A stretch of DNA of 64,000 nt, taken from the NCBI GenBank assembly GCA_018657385.1, contig JABHXF010000033.1, positions 1-64,000 of the forward strand, written 5' to 3'. The translations under genes were made by a program, and so were the position numbers. A model generated the notes under the pieces. The model did no database searches, was not told where the DNA came from, and worked only from the letters and a program-made list of their open reading frames with translations. This DNA comes from Candidatus Woesearchaeota archaeon (GTDB lineage: Archaea; Nanobdellota; Nanobdellia; Woesearchaeales; DSVV01). Shown in pieces: positions 28,101 through 38,326 of this stretch (positions are counted from its first letter, which is position 1; each line of letters starts with the position of its first letter).

Positions 28101-28832
28101 ATGGGTATTGTTTCTTTATTATCTTTGTTTTTACTAGGTGCAGCTCCATCTCCAAGAATTGAGACTGACCAACGTTTGTTAGAAGCAATGCAAGATGAAA
28201 TATCAATTGTAGTTGAAGAATCTTTTCAAAGATTTGAAGATCAGGATATAAATAAACAAATAAAATCAAAAATAATAACAACAGTTGAATTAATGCCTGC
28301 TGTTTATCAAAATATAGCTACTAATTCCTTTTTTTTTGTATCAAATGGTGGGGATGATCTTAGTGGATTATGTGATTGGAAAACAGAAAGTGTTTGTTAT
28401 GAAGCTGGGAACTTTTTTGTGTATGCAGAAAAAATTGATACTATAAATAAAGATTTAGCATATGTTTTAGCTGATATTTATTATAGTAGTATACCAAGAA
28501 AACAAAAAATAAATTTAGAAAGAAAATTAAAAACATATTTACATAGTGACAAAGAACCAAAAGATTTTGATGCATGGAAAGGGAATAGTAAAGGACCAGG
28601 ATTTTGGTTATTATATCCAGAAGCAACAAACTCTGTTGAAGAATTAGTGATAAGTTATGTTACCGATGTCTATGGGAATGATGGAAATGATACAGTATAT
28701 TTATTAAAAGGGGGATATAAAGGTAATGTTATTAGAATTTTTGATCATATGGAAAAGTTTGGTTTCTTAGGAACTGAAGATGAGGCTTTGAAAACAAGAG
28801 CTGATTTAGAATATAGGGGTAATGTTGGATAG
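28101..28832 (+). CDS. Putative exported hypothetical protein
   Basis: MGIVSLLSLFLLGAAPS signal-like start. Confidence 0.6.
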   Translation: MGIVSLLSLFLLGAAPSPRIETDQRLLEAMQDEISIVVEESFQRFEDQDINKQIKSKIITTVELMPAVYQNIATNSFFFVSNGGDDLSGLCDWKTESVCYEAGNFFVYAEKIDTINKDLAYVLADIYYSSIPRKQKINLERKLKTYLHSDKEPKDFDAWKGNSKGPGFWLLYPEATNSVEELVISYVTDVYGNDGNDTVYLLKGGYKGNVIRIFDHMEKFGFLGTEDEALKTRADLEYRGNVG

Positions 28833-28902
28833 GGAAGTTTTTTCTTTTATACATCTTTTCTTTTATACATCATACATATATTAAACTATTAAATATGTCA
28901 GT

Positions 28903-29017
28903 ATACCACCAGTCTATTAACTGGTGGTATTCTGAGCATGCTCAAGAACCACTGTTATTGTATTTTTAGATGAAGCTTTTGCTTCATGCCATCGGTCTAT
29001 TGACCAGTGGTTCTTGA
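28903..29017. other. Multi-hairpin inverted-repeat region
   Basis: ATACCACCAGT-CTATTA-ACTGGTGGTAT; TGAGCATGCTCA palindrome; TCAAGAACCACTG..CAGTGGTTCTTGA 13-bp arms; internal ATGAAGC-TTTT-GCTTCAT and GGTC-TATT-GACC. Confidence 0.7.
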
Positions 29018-29035
29018 CATATAAAAAATCAAAAC

Positions 29036-29043
29036 ATTTATAA
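29036..29043 (+). promoter_or_regulatory. TATA box of the membrane-protein operon
   Basis: TTTATAAA about 37 nt before ATG 29080. Confidence 0.45.
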
Positions 29044-29079
29044 AGTAATTTCTTAATAGTGAGCGTAGGTGTAAAAAAG

Positions 29080-29661
29080 ATGTCTGAAGCTACAGTATTT
29101 GGAGGAGTCATTGTATTCCTTGAAAAATTAGGTGTGTATGAAATAATTCTACCCTTCTTATTAGTTTTTACTATTGTTTATGCTGTTTTTGAACGTACTA
29201 GAGTATTTGGAACTGAAGAAGTTGATGGTGTAAAATATGGTAAGAAAAGTTTAAATGCAATGGTTGCTTTTGTTACAGCATTTCTTGTTATTGCAAGTTC
29301 ACAGCTTGTTGCAATTATTAATGAAAGTTTATCTAAAATTGTTTTATTGATTTTAATGGTTATTTGTTTTTTGGTTTTAATTGGAACTTTTTTTTCAGAG
29401 GAGGAAGAAGTAATTTTAGAAGGTGGATGGAGAACTTTTTTTATGGTGATTATGTTTATAGGGGTTATTTTAATATTCATGAGTGCTATAAAAACTGAGG
29501 GTGGTAATTCTTGGTTAGGTAGCTCAATTGATTATTTGAAAGCAAACTTTGGAAGCACAGGTGTTAGTGCGTTAATACTCATTATTGTTATTATTGTTTT
29601 TATGGCTTATATAGTAAAAGATCCTAAGCCAGCAATTAAAAAAGATAAAAAAGAAGAATAG
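29080..29661 (+). CDS. Membrane protein, paralogue 1 of 3
   Basis: ILPFLLVFTIVYAVFERTRVFG motif; start MSEATVFGG. Confidence 0.75.
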   Translation: MSEATVFGGVIVFLEKLGVYEIILPFLLVFTIVYAVFERTRVFGTEEVDGVKYGKKSLNAMVAFVTAFLVIASSQLVAIINESLSKIVLLILMVICFLVLIGTFFSEEEEVILEGGWRTFFMVIMFIGVILIFMSAIKTEGGNSWLGSSIDYLKANFGSTGVSALILIIVIIVFMAYIVKDPKPAIKKDKKEE

Positions 29662-29673
29662 GAGGATGATATT

Positions 29674-30270
29674 ATGCCATCTTATGGTATTGCACAAAGG
29701 TTCCTTATTTGGTTGGAACATGCAGGATTGACTGATGCAATTTTACCGTTTTTGTTAATCTTTACAGTAATTTTTGCAGTTTTTCAGAAAACAAACATTT
29801 TCGGTGAAAACAAAAAAAATATGAATGTTATGGTGGCATTATTTATGTCTCTTATGACTGTTGTACCTCATGTTATGGGTCGTTACCCAGCAAATGCAGA
29901 TCCAGTTTTGATTATGAATCAAGCTCTACCTAATATCTCTGTATTAGCAGTAGCCATTATTATGGGTTTATTGTTAATTGGTATTTTTGGAGGAAAAGCA
30001 AGTTGGATTGGTGGTACATTCTCTGGAATTATTGCTTTAATGGCATTTGCTTCAATTGTATACTTCTTTGGTTCAGCAGCTGGATGGTGGACTAGTTTCC
30101 ATGGTGGTTGGTGGAATAGTGATGTTACTGTTGCAATTATTGTAATATTGATATTTGCGTTAATAATATGGTTTATTACAAAAGAAGAATCAACTTCACA
30201 ATCAACAGGTGCATTAAGAAATGTGATTGATGAAGTGGGTAATTTCTTCAAAGGTGGCGGAGGGAAATAG
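29674..30270 (+). CDS. Membrane protein, paralogue 2 of 3
   Basis: ILPFLLIFTVIFAVFQKTNIFG motif. Confidence 0.75.
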   Translation: MPSYGIAQRFLIWLEHAGLTDAILPFLLIFTVIFAVFQKTNIFGENKKNMNVMVALFMSLMTVVPHVMGRYPANADPVLIMNQALPNISVLAVAIIMGLLLIGIFGGKASWIGGTFSGIIALMAFASIVYFFGSAAGWWTSFHGGWWNSDVTVAIIVILIFALIIWFITKEESTSQSTGALRNVIDEVGNFFKGGGGK

Positions 30271-30279
30271 GAGAATAAA

Positions 30280-30921
30280 ATGGCAACACCAATGATGGAT
30301 GTATCCATGTTAAATTATTTTTCACCTATTTTTATCTTTGTTTTAATTTTTGCATTTGTATACGGTGCATTGCATAAAACAAGGGTATTTGGTAGTAATA
30401 AGATGTTGTCTGGAATCATTGGTTTAATCATTGCTTTAATTTTTGTTTTAATTACTCCTTTAACAAAAGTGGTGTTAATAATTGCACCATGGTTTAGTAT
30501 TTTATTTATTTTTCTTATATTTGTAATAGTTGTGTTTAAAATATTTGGTGCAACTGATGATAATATTACAACTGTAATTAGAAAATCAGGATTATTACAA
30601 TGGACATTAATTATTATCTGTTTTATTATTGCAGTTGGTGCATTAGCTGCTGTATTTGGTCAGCAAAGTTTAGAAGAAGGCTATGGCACACAACAACCAG
30701 GAATAGGAGAAGGTGGCGAAGTTAGCATAGAGGGAGAAGTTATTTCAGTTGGTGCTCCTGGTTATCAACATGCAGGAACTTCAACAGCTTCTGGTAATTA
30801 TGGTAGTAATGTTGCAGCAACTCTGTATCATCCAAAAACCTTAGGTGTTATATTTATTCTAATAATAGCAGCACTAGCTGGTGGAATGTTAACTGGCAGA
30901 ATGGCACCAAGTTGGCCTTAG
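30280..30921 (+). CDS. Membrane protein, paralogue 3 of 3
   Basis: FIFVLIFAFVYGALHKTRVFG motif; 10-nt gap from preceding gene. Confidence 0.75.
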   Translation: MATPMMDVSMLNYFSPIFIFVLIFAFVYGALHKTRVFGSNKMLSGIIGLIIALIFVLITPLTKVVLIIAPWFSILFIFLIFVIVVFKIFGATDDNITTVIRKSGLLQWTLIIICFIIAVGALAAVFGQQSLEEGYGTQQPGIGEGGEVSIEGEVISVGAPGYQHAGTSTASGNYGSNVAATLYHPKTLGVIFILIIAALAGGMLTGRMAPSWP

Positions 30922-31111
30922 ATATTAATTCTTAATTTTTTATATTATATTTTATTCCTATTACTTTCATCCCCACCAAACAATTAATTCTTTAATATAG
31001 TATAATAAAGTAGTATAAAAAACTAAATATTTATATATTGGTATATGTAATAAGTATACTAGTTTAGTACAGGCTATGATAAATTAAACAACAAAAAAGG
31101 TGTGATATATT

Positions 31112-32404
31112 ATGAAAATTCAATTTTTAGGCTCTGCACAGGAAGTAGGAAGAAGTTGTATAGTGGTAAATGACTGGATGTTATTTGATGCCGGCATTAA
31201 AATAGGTAAAGGAGCAAGTGAACATCCTCAAGATTTTTCTGAAAAAGATATTAAAGCAGTATTCATTAGCCATGCACACCTTGATCATACTGGGGCATTG
31301 CCATTATTAAATCATATGGGATTAAGATGTGTAATTTATGCAACTAAGATGACAAGAGCAATAACAAAAATATTGCTGGCAGATTCTATTCATATTGAAG
31401 AAATCAAAGGTCAACATCCAGCTTATACAGAAGAAAATATTAATAATATTCTTAGTTATTTTAGTTATACAGATTTTAACAGATGGTATGAAGAAAAAAG
31501 TATTAACATGAGATACAAATTCTATAATGCTGGACACATTCCAGGAAGTGCATCAATTCTTGTTGAATTTGATGACAGCAATAAAGGAGGGCAAAGAAGG
31601 AAAATATTTTACACAGGAGATATTAATGCAACTGATACTAATTTAATGCAAGGTTTAACATATCAAAAAGATAAGGATCTAAGAAATGTAGATGTAATGA
31701 TATCTGAAACAACTTATGGTGGTAGAGATCATCCTAATAGAGAAGAACAAGAGAATGAATTTTTAAAAATAATAAGTTATACTCTTAATAATCATGGTTC
31801 TGTATTAATTCCAGCTTTTGCAGTAGGGAGATCACAAGAAATTTTATTGATGTTAGCTAAGAAGAATTTTAATGTACCTATTTATTTAGACGGGATGGGT
31901 AAAAAAGTAACAGACCTTTGCCTAAATCAAAATAAATTTGTAAGAGATGGAAAGGCATTCCGAAAAGCAATTGATAAAGTCGAATATATTAAAGATCATA
32001 AACAAAGAAAAAGAATAGTACAAAGTCAAGCAATAATAGTTACTACTTCAGGTATGATGGATGGTGGTCCAATAATGGATTATATCAAATATTTTTATCA
32101 TGACAAGAATAATGCAATACTATTAACAGGTTATCAAGCAGAAGAAAGCAATGGCAGAAGATTATTAGAACATGGTTATGTGGAAGTTGATAATAAAACC
32201 TATGATGTTAAAGCTTTTGTTAAGAAATTTGATTTTTCAGCTCATTCTGGACAAAAAGAGTTAATAGAAATGATTAAAGGGATTAATCCTAAACATTTGA
32301 TCTTAAACCATGGTGATCCAGAAGAAATGAATGAGTTTATTTTGAAATTAAAATCAGTAAAGGAAATTCATGTTCCAGTATTAGGAGAGGTTGTGAGAGT
32401 TTAG
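31112..32404 (+). CDS. Beta-CASP metallo-beta-lactamase RNase (CPSF/RNase J-like)
   Basis: SHAHLDHTGALP, FYTGDIN, SETTYGGRDH, PAFAVGRSQE, FDFSAHSG, LNHGDPEEM. Confidence 0.93.
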   Translation: MKIQFLGSAQEVGRSCIVVNDWMLFDAGIKIGKGASEHPQDFSEKDIKAVFISHAHLDHTGALPLLNHMGLRCVIYATKMTRAITKILLADSIHIEEIKGQHPAYTEENINNILSYFSYTDFNRWYEEKSINMRYKFYNAGHIPGSASILVEFDDSNKGGQRRKIFYTGDINATDTNLMQGLTYQKDKDLRNVDVMISETTYGGRDHPNREEQENEFLKIISYTLNNHGSVLIPAFAVGRSQEILLMLAKKNFNVPIYLDGMGKKVTDLCLNQNKFVRDGKAFRKAIDKVEYIKDHKQRKRIVQSQAIIVTTSGMMDGGPIMDYIKYFYHDKNNAILLTGYQAEESNGRRLLEHGYVEVDNKTYDVKAFVKKFDFSAHSGQKELIEMIKGINPKHLILNHGDPEEMNEFILKLKSVKEIHVPVLGEVVRV

Positions 32405-32494
32405 AAGGTAAGGAAGGTTGGGAAGGTAAAAAAACCTCCTAACCATCTGAATCATTCAAATCCTCCCAATCTTCAAAAAAAAGAGGTAGACAAA

Positions 32495-32833
32495 ATGAAG
32501 TTAACAGTAAAGGAATTTGTAGAGGCAATAGAAGAAGAAGAGTTATATAAGCTTCAGTATGATCTAAATAAAGGATCAATTGGATTAAAAAGTTTAGTAG
32601 ATGAGAAAATAAAGGCTGTTGAGAACCTACCAAAAAAGTTCTGTGCAGTTTGTGGTGATGGATTAGTAGATAAAGAAGGAACTTTCTCGATTATTTTTAA
32701 GCATGAAAAGTTAAAGAAAAAAGCAAGTTTTTGTGCAATTGATTGTATGGAGTTTTTCATTTCAAAAATTAAGAAAGCAAAAGAGTTAGAACCAAGTAAA
32801 ATAAAGTCAAATATTGAAAGAACAAATGTTTAG
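32495..32833 (+). CDS. Hypothetical protein with Cys pairs
   Basis: CAVCGDG..CAIDC; RBS AAGAGGTAGAC. Confidence 0.6.
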   Translation: MKLTVKEFVEAIEEEELYKLQYDLNKGSIGLKSLVDEKIKAVENLPKKFCAVCGDGLVDKEGTFSIIFKHEKLKKKASFCAIDCMEFFISKIKKAKELEPSKIKSNIERTNV

Positions 32834-32850
32834 GACTAAATAAACAAAAC

Positions 32851-35532
32851 ATGGAATTACATAATTTAACTTTAAAAAAACTATATGAACATTATAATAG
32901 TTCAGAAAATGGTTTGACTAGATTAAATTATATTAAAAATAAAAGAAAATTTGGTGCAAATGAATTAAAAAAAGAAAAAGGGATGAGCTTATTCCAAATA
33001 TTTGTTTCTCAGTTCAAAAATACATTAATTTATATCTTATTCGGGGCTGCAATTATTTCTCTTGCATTTGGAGAATGGATTGATGCAATTGTTATCATGC
33101 TAATATTAATTGTGAATGCTGTTGTTGGATTTTTGCAAGAATATAAAGCTGAAAAAAGTATAGAGGCATTACAAAAATTAGCAAGCCTAAAATCAAGAAT
33201 AATTAGGGATGGCAAAGAACAAGTAATAGATGTTAAAGATGTTGTTCCTGGAGATATAATTTTATTAGAAACAGGGGATAAGATTTCAGCAGATGCAAGA
33301 CTAGTTGAAATAACACATTTTGAAACACAAGAAGCTTCCTTAACTGGTGAATCTCTGCCTGTTAAAAAAGAAGTATGTGAGTTAGAAGATCATACAGCAT
33401 TAGCTGAAACAAAGAATATGGTGTTTTCAGGGACAATTGTAACTCATGGTAGAGCAAAAGCATTAGTTGTTGCAACTGGAATGAACACAGAAATTGGAAA
33501 AATTGCTAAGCTAGTACAGGCCCAAGAAATTAAGAAAACCCCTTTACAAAAGAAACTTAAAATATTTGGTAAAAAATTAGGATATGGGATAATTGTATTG
33601 TGTTTAATTGTATTTGTTGTTGGATCATTTCGTTTAGGATTAAACTTAGAATTATTTATTACAGCAATTGCATTAGCAGTTGCAGCTATTCCTGAAGGAT
33701 TACCTATTGTGGTTACAATTTCTTTAGCTTTAGGAACAAAACGAATGTTAGCTAAAAATGCTTTAATGAGACGATTATCTTCAGTTGAAACTCTTGGTAG
33801 TGTAAGTGTAATTTGTAGTGATAAAACAGGAACATTTACTAAAAATGAGATGACTGTTAAAAAATTATTTGTTAATAATAAAGTAGTAGAAATTACAGGG
33901 ACTGGATATAAAGCAACAGGAGATTTTTTAATAGCAGGGAAAAAAGTTGATCCTAAACAATTTAAATTATTATTAATGATTGGTGCCTTAAATAATAATT
34001 CTAAATTTGATAAAGAAATAGTTATTGGTGATCCAACAGAAGCTTGTTTACTTGTTTCAGCAAAAAAAGCAGGTATGAATATTAATGAATTAAATCAAAA
34101 AAATCAACGATTAGATGAACTTGAGTTTACATCTGAAAGAAAAGTAATGACAACTATTCATAAAACTGGGAAAAAAAGAGTTGTTTTTATGAAAGGTGCT
34201 CCTGATTTTGTTCTAGAAAAATGTAATCGGATGCTGATTAACGGCAAAGTTAAGAAGATGACATTAGATGATAAAAGAAGATTCTTAGAAATGAATAAAC
34301 AATTTGCTTCTCAAGCATTAAGAGTTTTAGCGTTTGCATATAAAGAAGATGATCATCCAAAGAATTATGAAAAAGCTTTGATTTTTGTTGGATTACAAGG
34401 AATGATTGATCCCCCAAGAGAAGAAGTTAAAGAAGCAATTTTAAATTGTAAAAGAGCAGGTATTAAAGTTGTTATGATTACTGGTGATAGTGAAGATACA
34501 GCTGTGGCAATTGCAAAAGATATTGGTATATTAGATAAAAACTTATGTATTAGTGGAGATGAATGTAATTATTCTAAGACAGGAAAAGAACTTGATAAAT
34601 TAGATCTAAATAAAGAAGTTGATAATATTGTAATTTATGCAAGAGTTAATCCATCTCATAAAATGCAGATTATTGAAGCTTTACAAAAAAGAAATAATGT
34701 AGTAGCAATGACTGGAGATGGTGTTAATGATGCACCAGCATTAAAAAAAGCAGATATTGGTATTGCTATGGGCATTACTGGAACAGATGTTAGTAAAGAA
34801 GCAGCTGATATGGTATTAGTAGATGATAATTTTACAAGTATTGTAAGGGCTGTTGAAGAAGGAAGAGTAATCTATGATAATATTAAGAAATTTATTATTT
34901 ATTTGTTATCATCAAATATGGGTGAAGTATTGGCATTATTTATTGGTATAATGATTGGTTTGCCTTTACCATTAATTGCTTTACAAATATTATGGATTAA
35001 CATGGCAACAGATAGTTTGCCTGCTTTAGCTTTAGGTCTTGAAAAAGCTGAAATTGGTATTATGAAGAGAAAACCACGTCATAAAAGAGAAAAGTTAATT
35101 AATATAAATACTGGTATGTATATGTTATTTTTAGGAATAATAATGATGGTTGGTACATTAGGATTATTTTATTATTATCTTGTTAAACAAGGTTGGAGTT
35201 TTGGAGAATTACTAGCTAGAGATAATCCCATTTATGTGTATGCAACATCTATTTCATTTACAACCTTAATGATGTTTCAAATGTTTAATGTGATTAATTG
35301 CAAAACATTGAAAGAAAGTGTGTTTAAAGAAGGGTTATTATCAAATCTGTGGTTATTAGGGGCAGTTGTAGTTTCAATTCTAATGCAGATTATTGTATTG
35401 TATACCCCACTTTCAAATGTGTTTCATGTAACTGCTTTAGGTTTTATAGATTGGATAATTATAATTGTTGTTTCCTCATCTGTTTTATGGATTGGGGAAA
35501 TTATTAAATTAGTAATGTTTAAGAAAAATTAA
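32851..35532 (+). CDS. P-type cation ATPase, Ca2+/SERCA-like (P2A)
   Basis: TGESLPVKKEV, CSDKTGTFTKNEMTV, MTGDGVNDAPALKKADIGIAMG, IPEGLPIVVTISLALG. Confidence 0.95.
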   Translation: MELHNLTLKKLYEHYNSSENGLTRLNYIKNKRKFGANELKKEKGMSLFQIFVSQFKNTLIYILFGAAIISLAFGEWIDAIVIMLILIVNAVVGFLQEYKAEKSIEALQKLASLKSRIIRDGKEQVIDVKDVVPGDIILLETGDKISADARLVEITHFETQEASLTGESLPVKKEVCELEDHTALAETKNMVFSGTIVTHGRAKALVVATGMNTEIGKIAKLVQAQEIKKTPLQKKLKIFGKKLGYGIIVLCLIVFVVGSFRLGLNLELFITAIALAVAAIPEGLPIVVTISLALGTKRMLAKNALMRRLSSVETLGSVSVICSDKTGTFTKNEMTVKKLFVNNKVVEITGTGYKATGDFLIAGKKVDPKQFKLLLMIGALNNNSKFDKEIVIGDPTEACLLVSAKKAGMNINELNQKNQRLDELEFTSERKVMTTIHKTGKKRVVFMKGAPDFVLEKCNRMLINGKVKKMTLDDKRRFLEMNKQFASQALRVLAFAYKEDDHPKNYEKALIFVGLQGMIDPPREEVKEAILNCKRAGIKVVMITGDSEDTAVAIAKDIGILDKNLCISGDECNYSKTGKELDKLDLNKEVDNIVIYARVNPSHKMQIIEALQKRNNVVAMTGDGVNDAPALKKADIGIAMGITGTDVSKEAADMVLVDDNFTSIVRAVEEGRVIYDNIKKFIIYLLSSNMGEVLALFIGIMIGLPLPLIALQILWINMATDSLPALALGLEKAEIGIMKRKPRHKREKLININTGMYMLFLGIIMMVGTLGLFYYYLVKQGWSFGELLARDNPIYVYATSISFTTLMMFQMFNVINCKTLKESVFKEGLLSNLWLLGAVVVSILMQIIVLYTPLSNVFHVTALGFIDWIIIIVVSSSVLWIGEIIKLVMFKKN

Positions 35533-35545
35533 AATAGGTGAAATC

Positions 35546-35629
35546 ATGAATGAAAAAAATAAGAGTAATGATGAAATTTATGAGAACTGGCTAAAGTATA
35601 TGGAAGTAAGAAAGAAAAATAAAGATTAA
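35546..35629 (+). CDS. 27-aa sORF (not in supplied ORF track)
   Basis: MNEKNKSNDEIYENWLKYMEVRKKNKD*, preceded by AGGTGAAATC. Confidence 0.4.
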   Translation: MNEKNKSNDEIYENWLKYMEVRKKNKD

Positions 35630-35642
35630 AAAGGTGAGTAAT

Positions 35643-36938
35643 ATGATAGGTAAAGAAGTTTTTGATTCAAAATATTTTTATTCAATGTTAGCATTCATCT
35701 GTTTAGTTATTATTGGATTGTTAGCTTGGAATATCTGGATCCCTTTAATTGTTGTATTACCAATTGCAATTATTATTCCTTTATTGATTACTCTTGGAGC
35801 ATATTTTAAACATTGGCAAGGTTTTATAGGTGAATGGAAAAACTTAACATATTCAACTATTTATGCAATTACAACTACAATGGTTGTATTTGTTGTAATT
35901 TCTAATCTTGGTTTTATTATATTAAAAGACTTTTATAATACATTATTATTAACAACTATTTTTATATTTATACTTGTTGCAGTATTTGTTTATTCAGTTA
36001 TTTATTTTAAGAAGAAATTAGTTAAAGCACCTTTTATTTCAAGACAAGTTGTTGTTGATATGGTTGTTGTTTCAATAATTATTTGTTTAGTATGGTCTAG
36101 TGTTTTTTTAATTTTAGTTGGTGGTGGATTATATGATAAATATGTTGTTAGAACAGAAGAAAGTATGAAACAAATTAATGATGATATGCAGAACTATAAA
36201 CTAACTGCAGATGAGAAAGGATTAATTGTATTTAATGAATTAGGTGCATATTATGATGTTAATGTGATTCAATCAAACAAAGCAATAGAAGATATTAAGA
36301 AAAAAGAAAAAGCAAAACCTATTATTGCAAGTTGTCTAGTAGATGATTGTTTTGAATTTGTTGCTGAGAGAGTATTAATAAATTATGATTATGCTATAAC
36401 ATCTTTAATCTTTAAAGAACAAATGAATAATGCTAGAGAAATAGCTATTGAATTAAAAGAAAATGAATTACATGGTAATACTATTGAATCTTCTGGTATT
36501 AAGGATAAATCTAAATATTTTGAACTTTTAGGTAAAGGTATTAATAATGAATATTTTATTGAAGATGTTGATGAGTTTGATGTTTTGTTGTTGAAACTAG
36601 AGAATGATTTTAATTATGATGAAATGCAAGAGATTAACAAGAAAATGGAAGATATGTTTGCTAATCTTGGTGGTATGGGTGATGTCGCTGGATTACTTTC
36701 TGCTAAATCATTATTAATGAAAAGTTTTAATAATGTGTTTTTACATACTAATTTTGCAGAACAAATGTTTGTTGTAATTGCTAAAATTGGTTTAAATAGC
36801 AATAAAAATACTAAATTAAATCCTTTACTTGATAAAGTGTATACTAATAAAGATGTTGAAGAAACTAGTAATGGTAAAATTATTAGAAATTATCTATTTT
36901 ATAAACATACAGAGAAGAGAGATGATCTGGACAAGTAA
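35643..36938 (+). CDS. Hypothetical membrane protein
   Basis: N-terminal TM segments, soluble C-terminus; start MIGKEVFD after AGGTGA. Confidence 0.65.
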   Translation: MIGKEVFDSKYFYSMLAFICLVIIGLLAWNIWIPLIVVLPIAIIIPLLITLGAYFKHWQGFIGEWKNLTYSTIYAITTTMVVFVVISNLGFIILKDFYNTLLLTTIFIFILVAVFVYSVIYFKKKLVKAPFISRQVVVDMVVVSIIICLVWSSVFLILVGGGLYDKYVVRTEESMKQINDDMQNYKLTADEKGLIVFNELGAYYDVNVIQSNKAIEDIKKKEKAKPIIASCLVDDCFEFVAERVLINYDYAITSLIFKEQMNNAREIAIELKENELHGNTIESSGIKDKSKYFELLGKGINNEYFIEDVDEFDVLLLKLENDFNYDEMQEINKKMEDMFANLGGMGDVAGLLSAKSLLMKSFNNVFLHTNFAEQMFVVIAKIGLNSNKNTKLNPLLDKVYTNKDVEETSNGKIIRNYLFYKHTEKRDDLDK

Positions 36939-36993
36939 AAATTTATATATAAAAGATTATAAATAATAAATATAAAACAAAAAAGGTGATAAA

Positions 36994-37935
36994 ATGGCAA
37001 AACATAAACATTCTATGTATTTAGTGGTATTAGTAACATTAATGCTTTTATTTGGATTAGTTGTGGTATTAGATGGATGTAACACAGTAGTTACAGATAG
37101 TGTAGTTGATACAAATGAAGATGGTGGAGAAGATGTTACAGCTGAAGAAGGTGAAGAAGTAGTAACTGAAGATGGTGATTTAGCTGGTATGGCAATCAGA
37201 AGAAAAGCTGCGACTCCTCCAACAATGAAGGCCCCAGATTTAAGAATAAAAAGTGTATATATTCAAAGTGTTGATAGCTTTTTTCGTATAAGAGCAAAAA
37301 TTAAAAACTTTGGTAATTCTGATATAACTAAACCTTTTGAGCTTAAATTAACCACATTAAATGATAATGGGGATGAATATGAATATAATTCTCATACTGT
37401 TCCAAGTATAAATGCAGGAGAAACTAAGTTAATAAATATAATTCAAGAATATGATTATAATCTTCTTAATAACAAAGGGGTACTTCCTTTTAAAGTAGAA
37501 GTTGATTCACTTAATCAGGTGTTTGAATCTTCTGAAACAAATAATGTCTACAAGAAAAAATTAGTGGCAGATCATGAATTAAGACTATTAGATGTAGATT
37601 TAAAAATTGTTTCAAAGGAAAAAAATCTGATAAATGCTATTATAGAATTTAAAAATGTCGGTATTAAGGATATTACTCATCCTTTTCACATAAAAATTGC
37701 TTGTATTGAAAGTGGTGTTTTAAGTTATACAAATACTGATGTTGAAGGTTCTTTGATTCTTGTTGATTCAATTAAATCTGGAGAGAAGAAAATAATTAAT
37801 GAAGACATTACATATCTTCCTGAGTGTAATCATGAATCATATATTGAATTTGCTGTTTTTTTAGATCCTGATAATATTCTAAATGAATTATCAAGATCAA
37901 ATAATCAGAAATATGAAAGTGCTTCATTTTATTAA
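36994..37935 (+). CDS. Secreted lipoprotein-like protein with CARDB-like domains
   Basis: Signal LVVVLDGC; APDLRIKSVYIQ..VDSLNQVFESSETNN pattern, repeated. Confidence 0.65.
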   Translation: MAKHKHSMYLVVLVTLMLLFGLVVVLDGCNTVVTDSVVDTNEDGGEDVTAEEGEEVVTEDGDLAGMAIRRKAATPPTMKAPDLRIKSVYIQSVDSFFRIRAKIKNFGNSDITKPFELKLTTLNDNGDEYEYNSHTVPSINAGETKLINIIQEYDYNLLNNKGVLPFKVEVDSLNQVFESSETNNVYKKKLVADHELRLLDVDLKIVSKEKNLINAIIEFKNVGIKDITHPFHIKIACIESGVLSYTNTDVEGSLILVDSIKSGEKKIINEDITYLPECNHESYIEFAVFLDPDNILNELSRSNNQKYESASFY

Positions 37936-37945
37936 TTTTTTCTTT

Positions 37946-38230
37946 TTATTTTTTCCAACAATACTTTACCCATTTCTTTTTGATAAATGGTAATGTTAAT
38001 GTTGAGAGCATAAACGCTACACTAGGAACAATAGCATTTAACCAAGGTTTTTGGATATTAATAGCCCACATATAAGCACCAATTGCTAAGAAAGTGAATA
38101 ACATTAATAATAATCTTCTAGAATAACTTGTTTCCCAAGCTTTGTTACCCTCTACTGACTTATTCCTATATCTTATTTTGTTGATTTCTGATTCTAATGC
38201 TTTTATTCGTTTTTCTGTTTTTGATGGCAT
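37946..38230 (-). CDS. Small membrane protein
   Basis: 94 aa, two TM segments. Confidence 0.5.
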   Translation of the reverse strand: MPSKTEKRIKALESEINKIRYRNKSVEGNKAWETSYSRRLLLMLFTFLAIGAYMWAINIQKPWLNAIVPSVAFMLSTLTLPFIKKKWVKYCWKK

Positions 38231-38326
38231 ATTATATGTCTTATTGATTTTAATTTAAATAATTTTTGTTAGTTATATAAACATAATCCACAACCTTTAA
38301 AAATAACCATATTCTTTGGATTGGAT

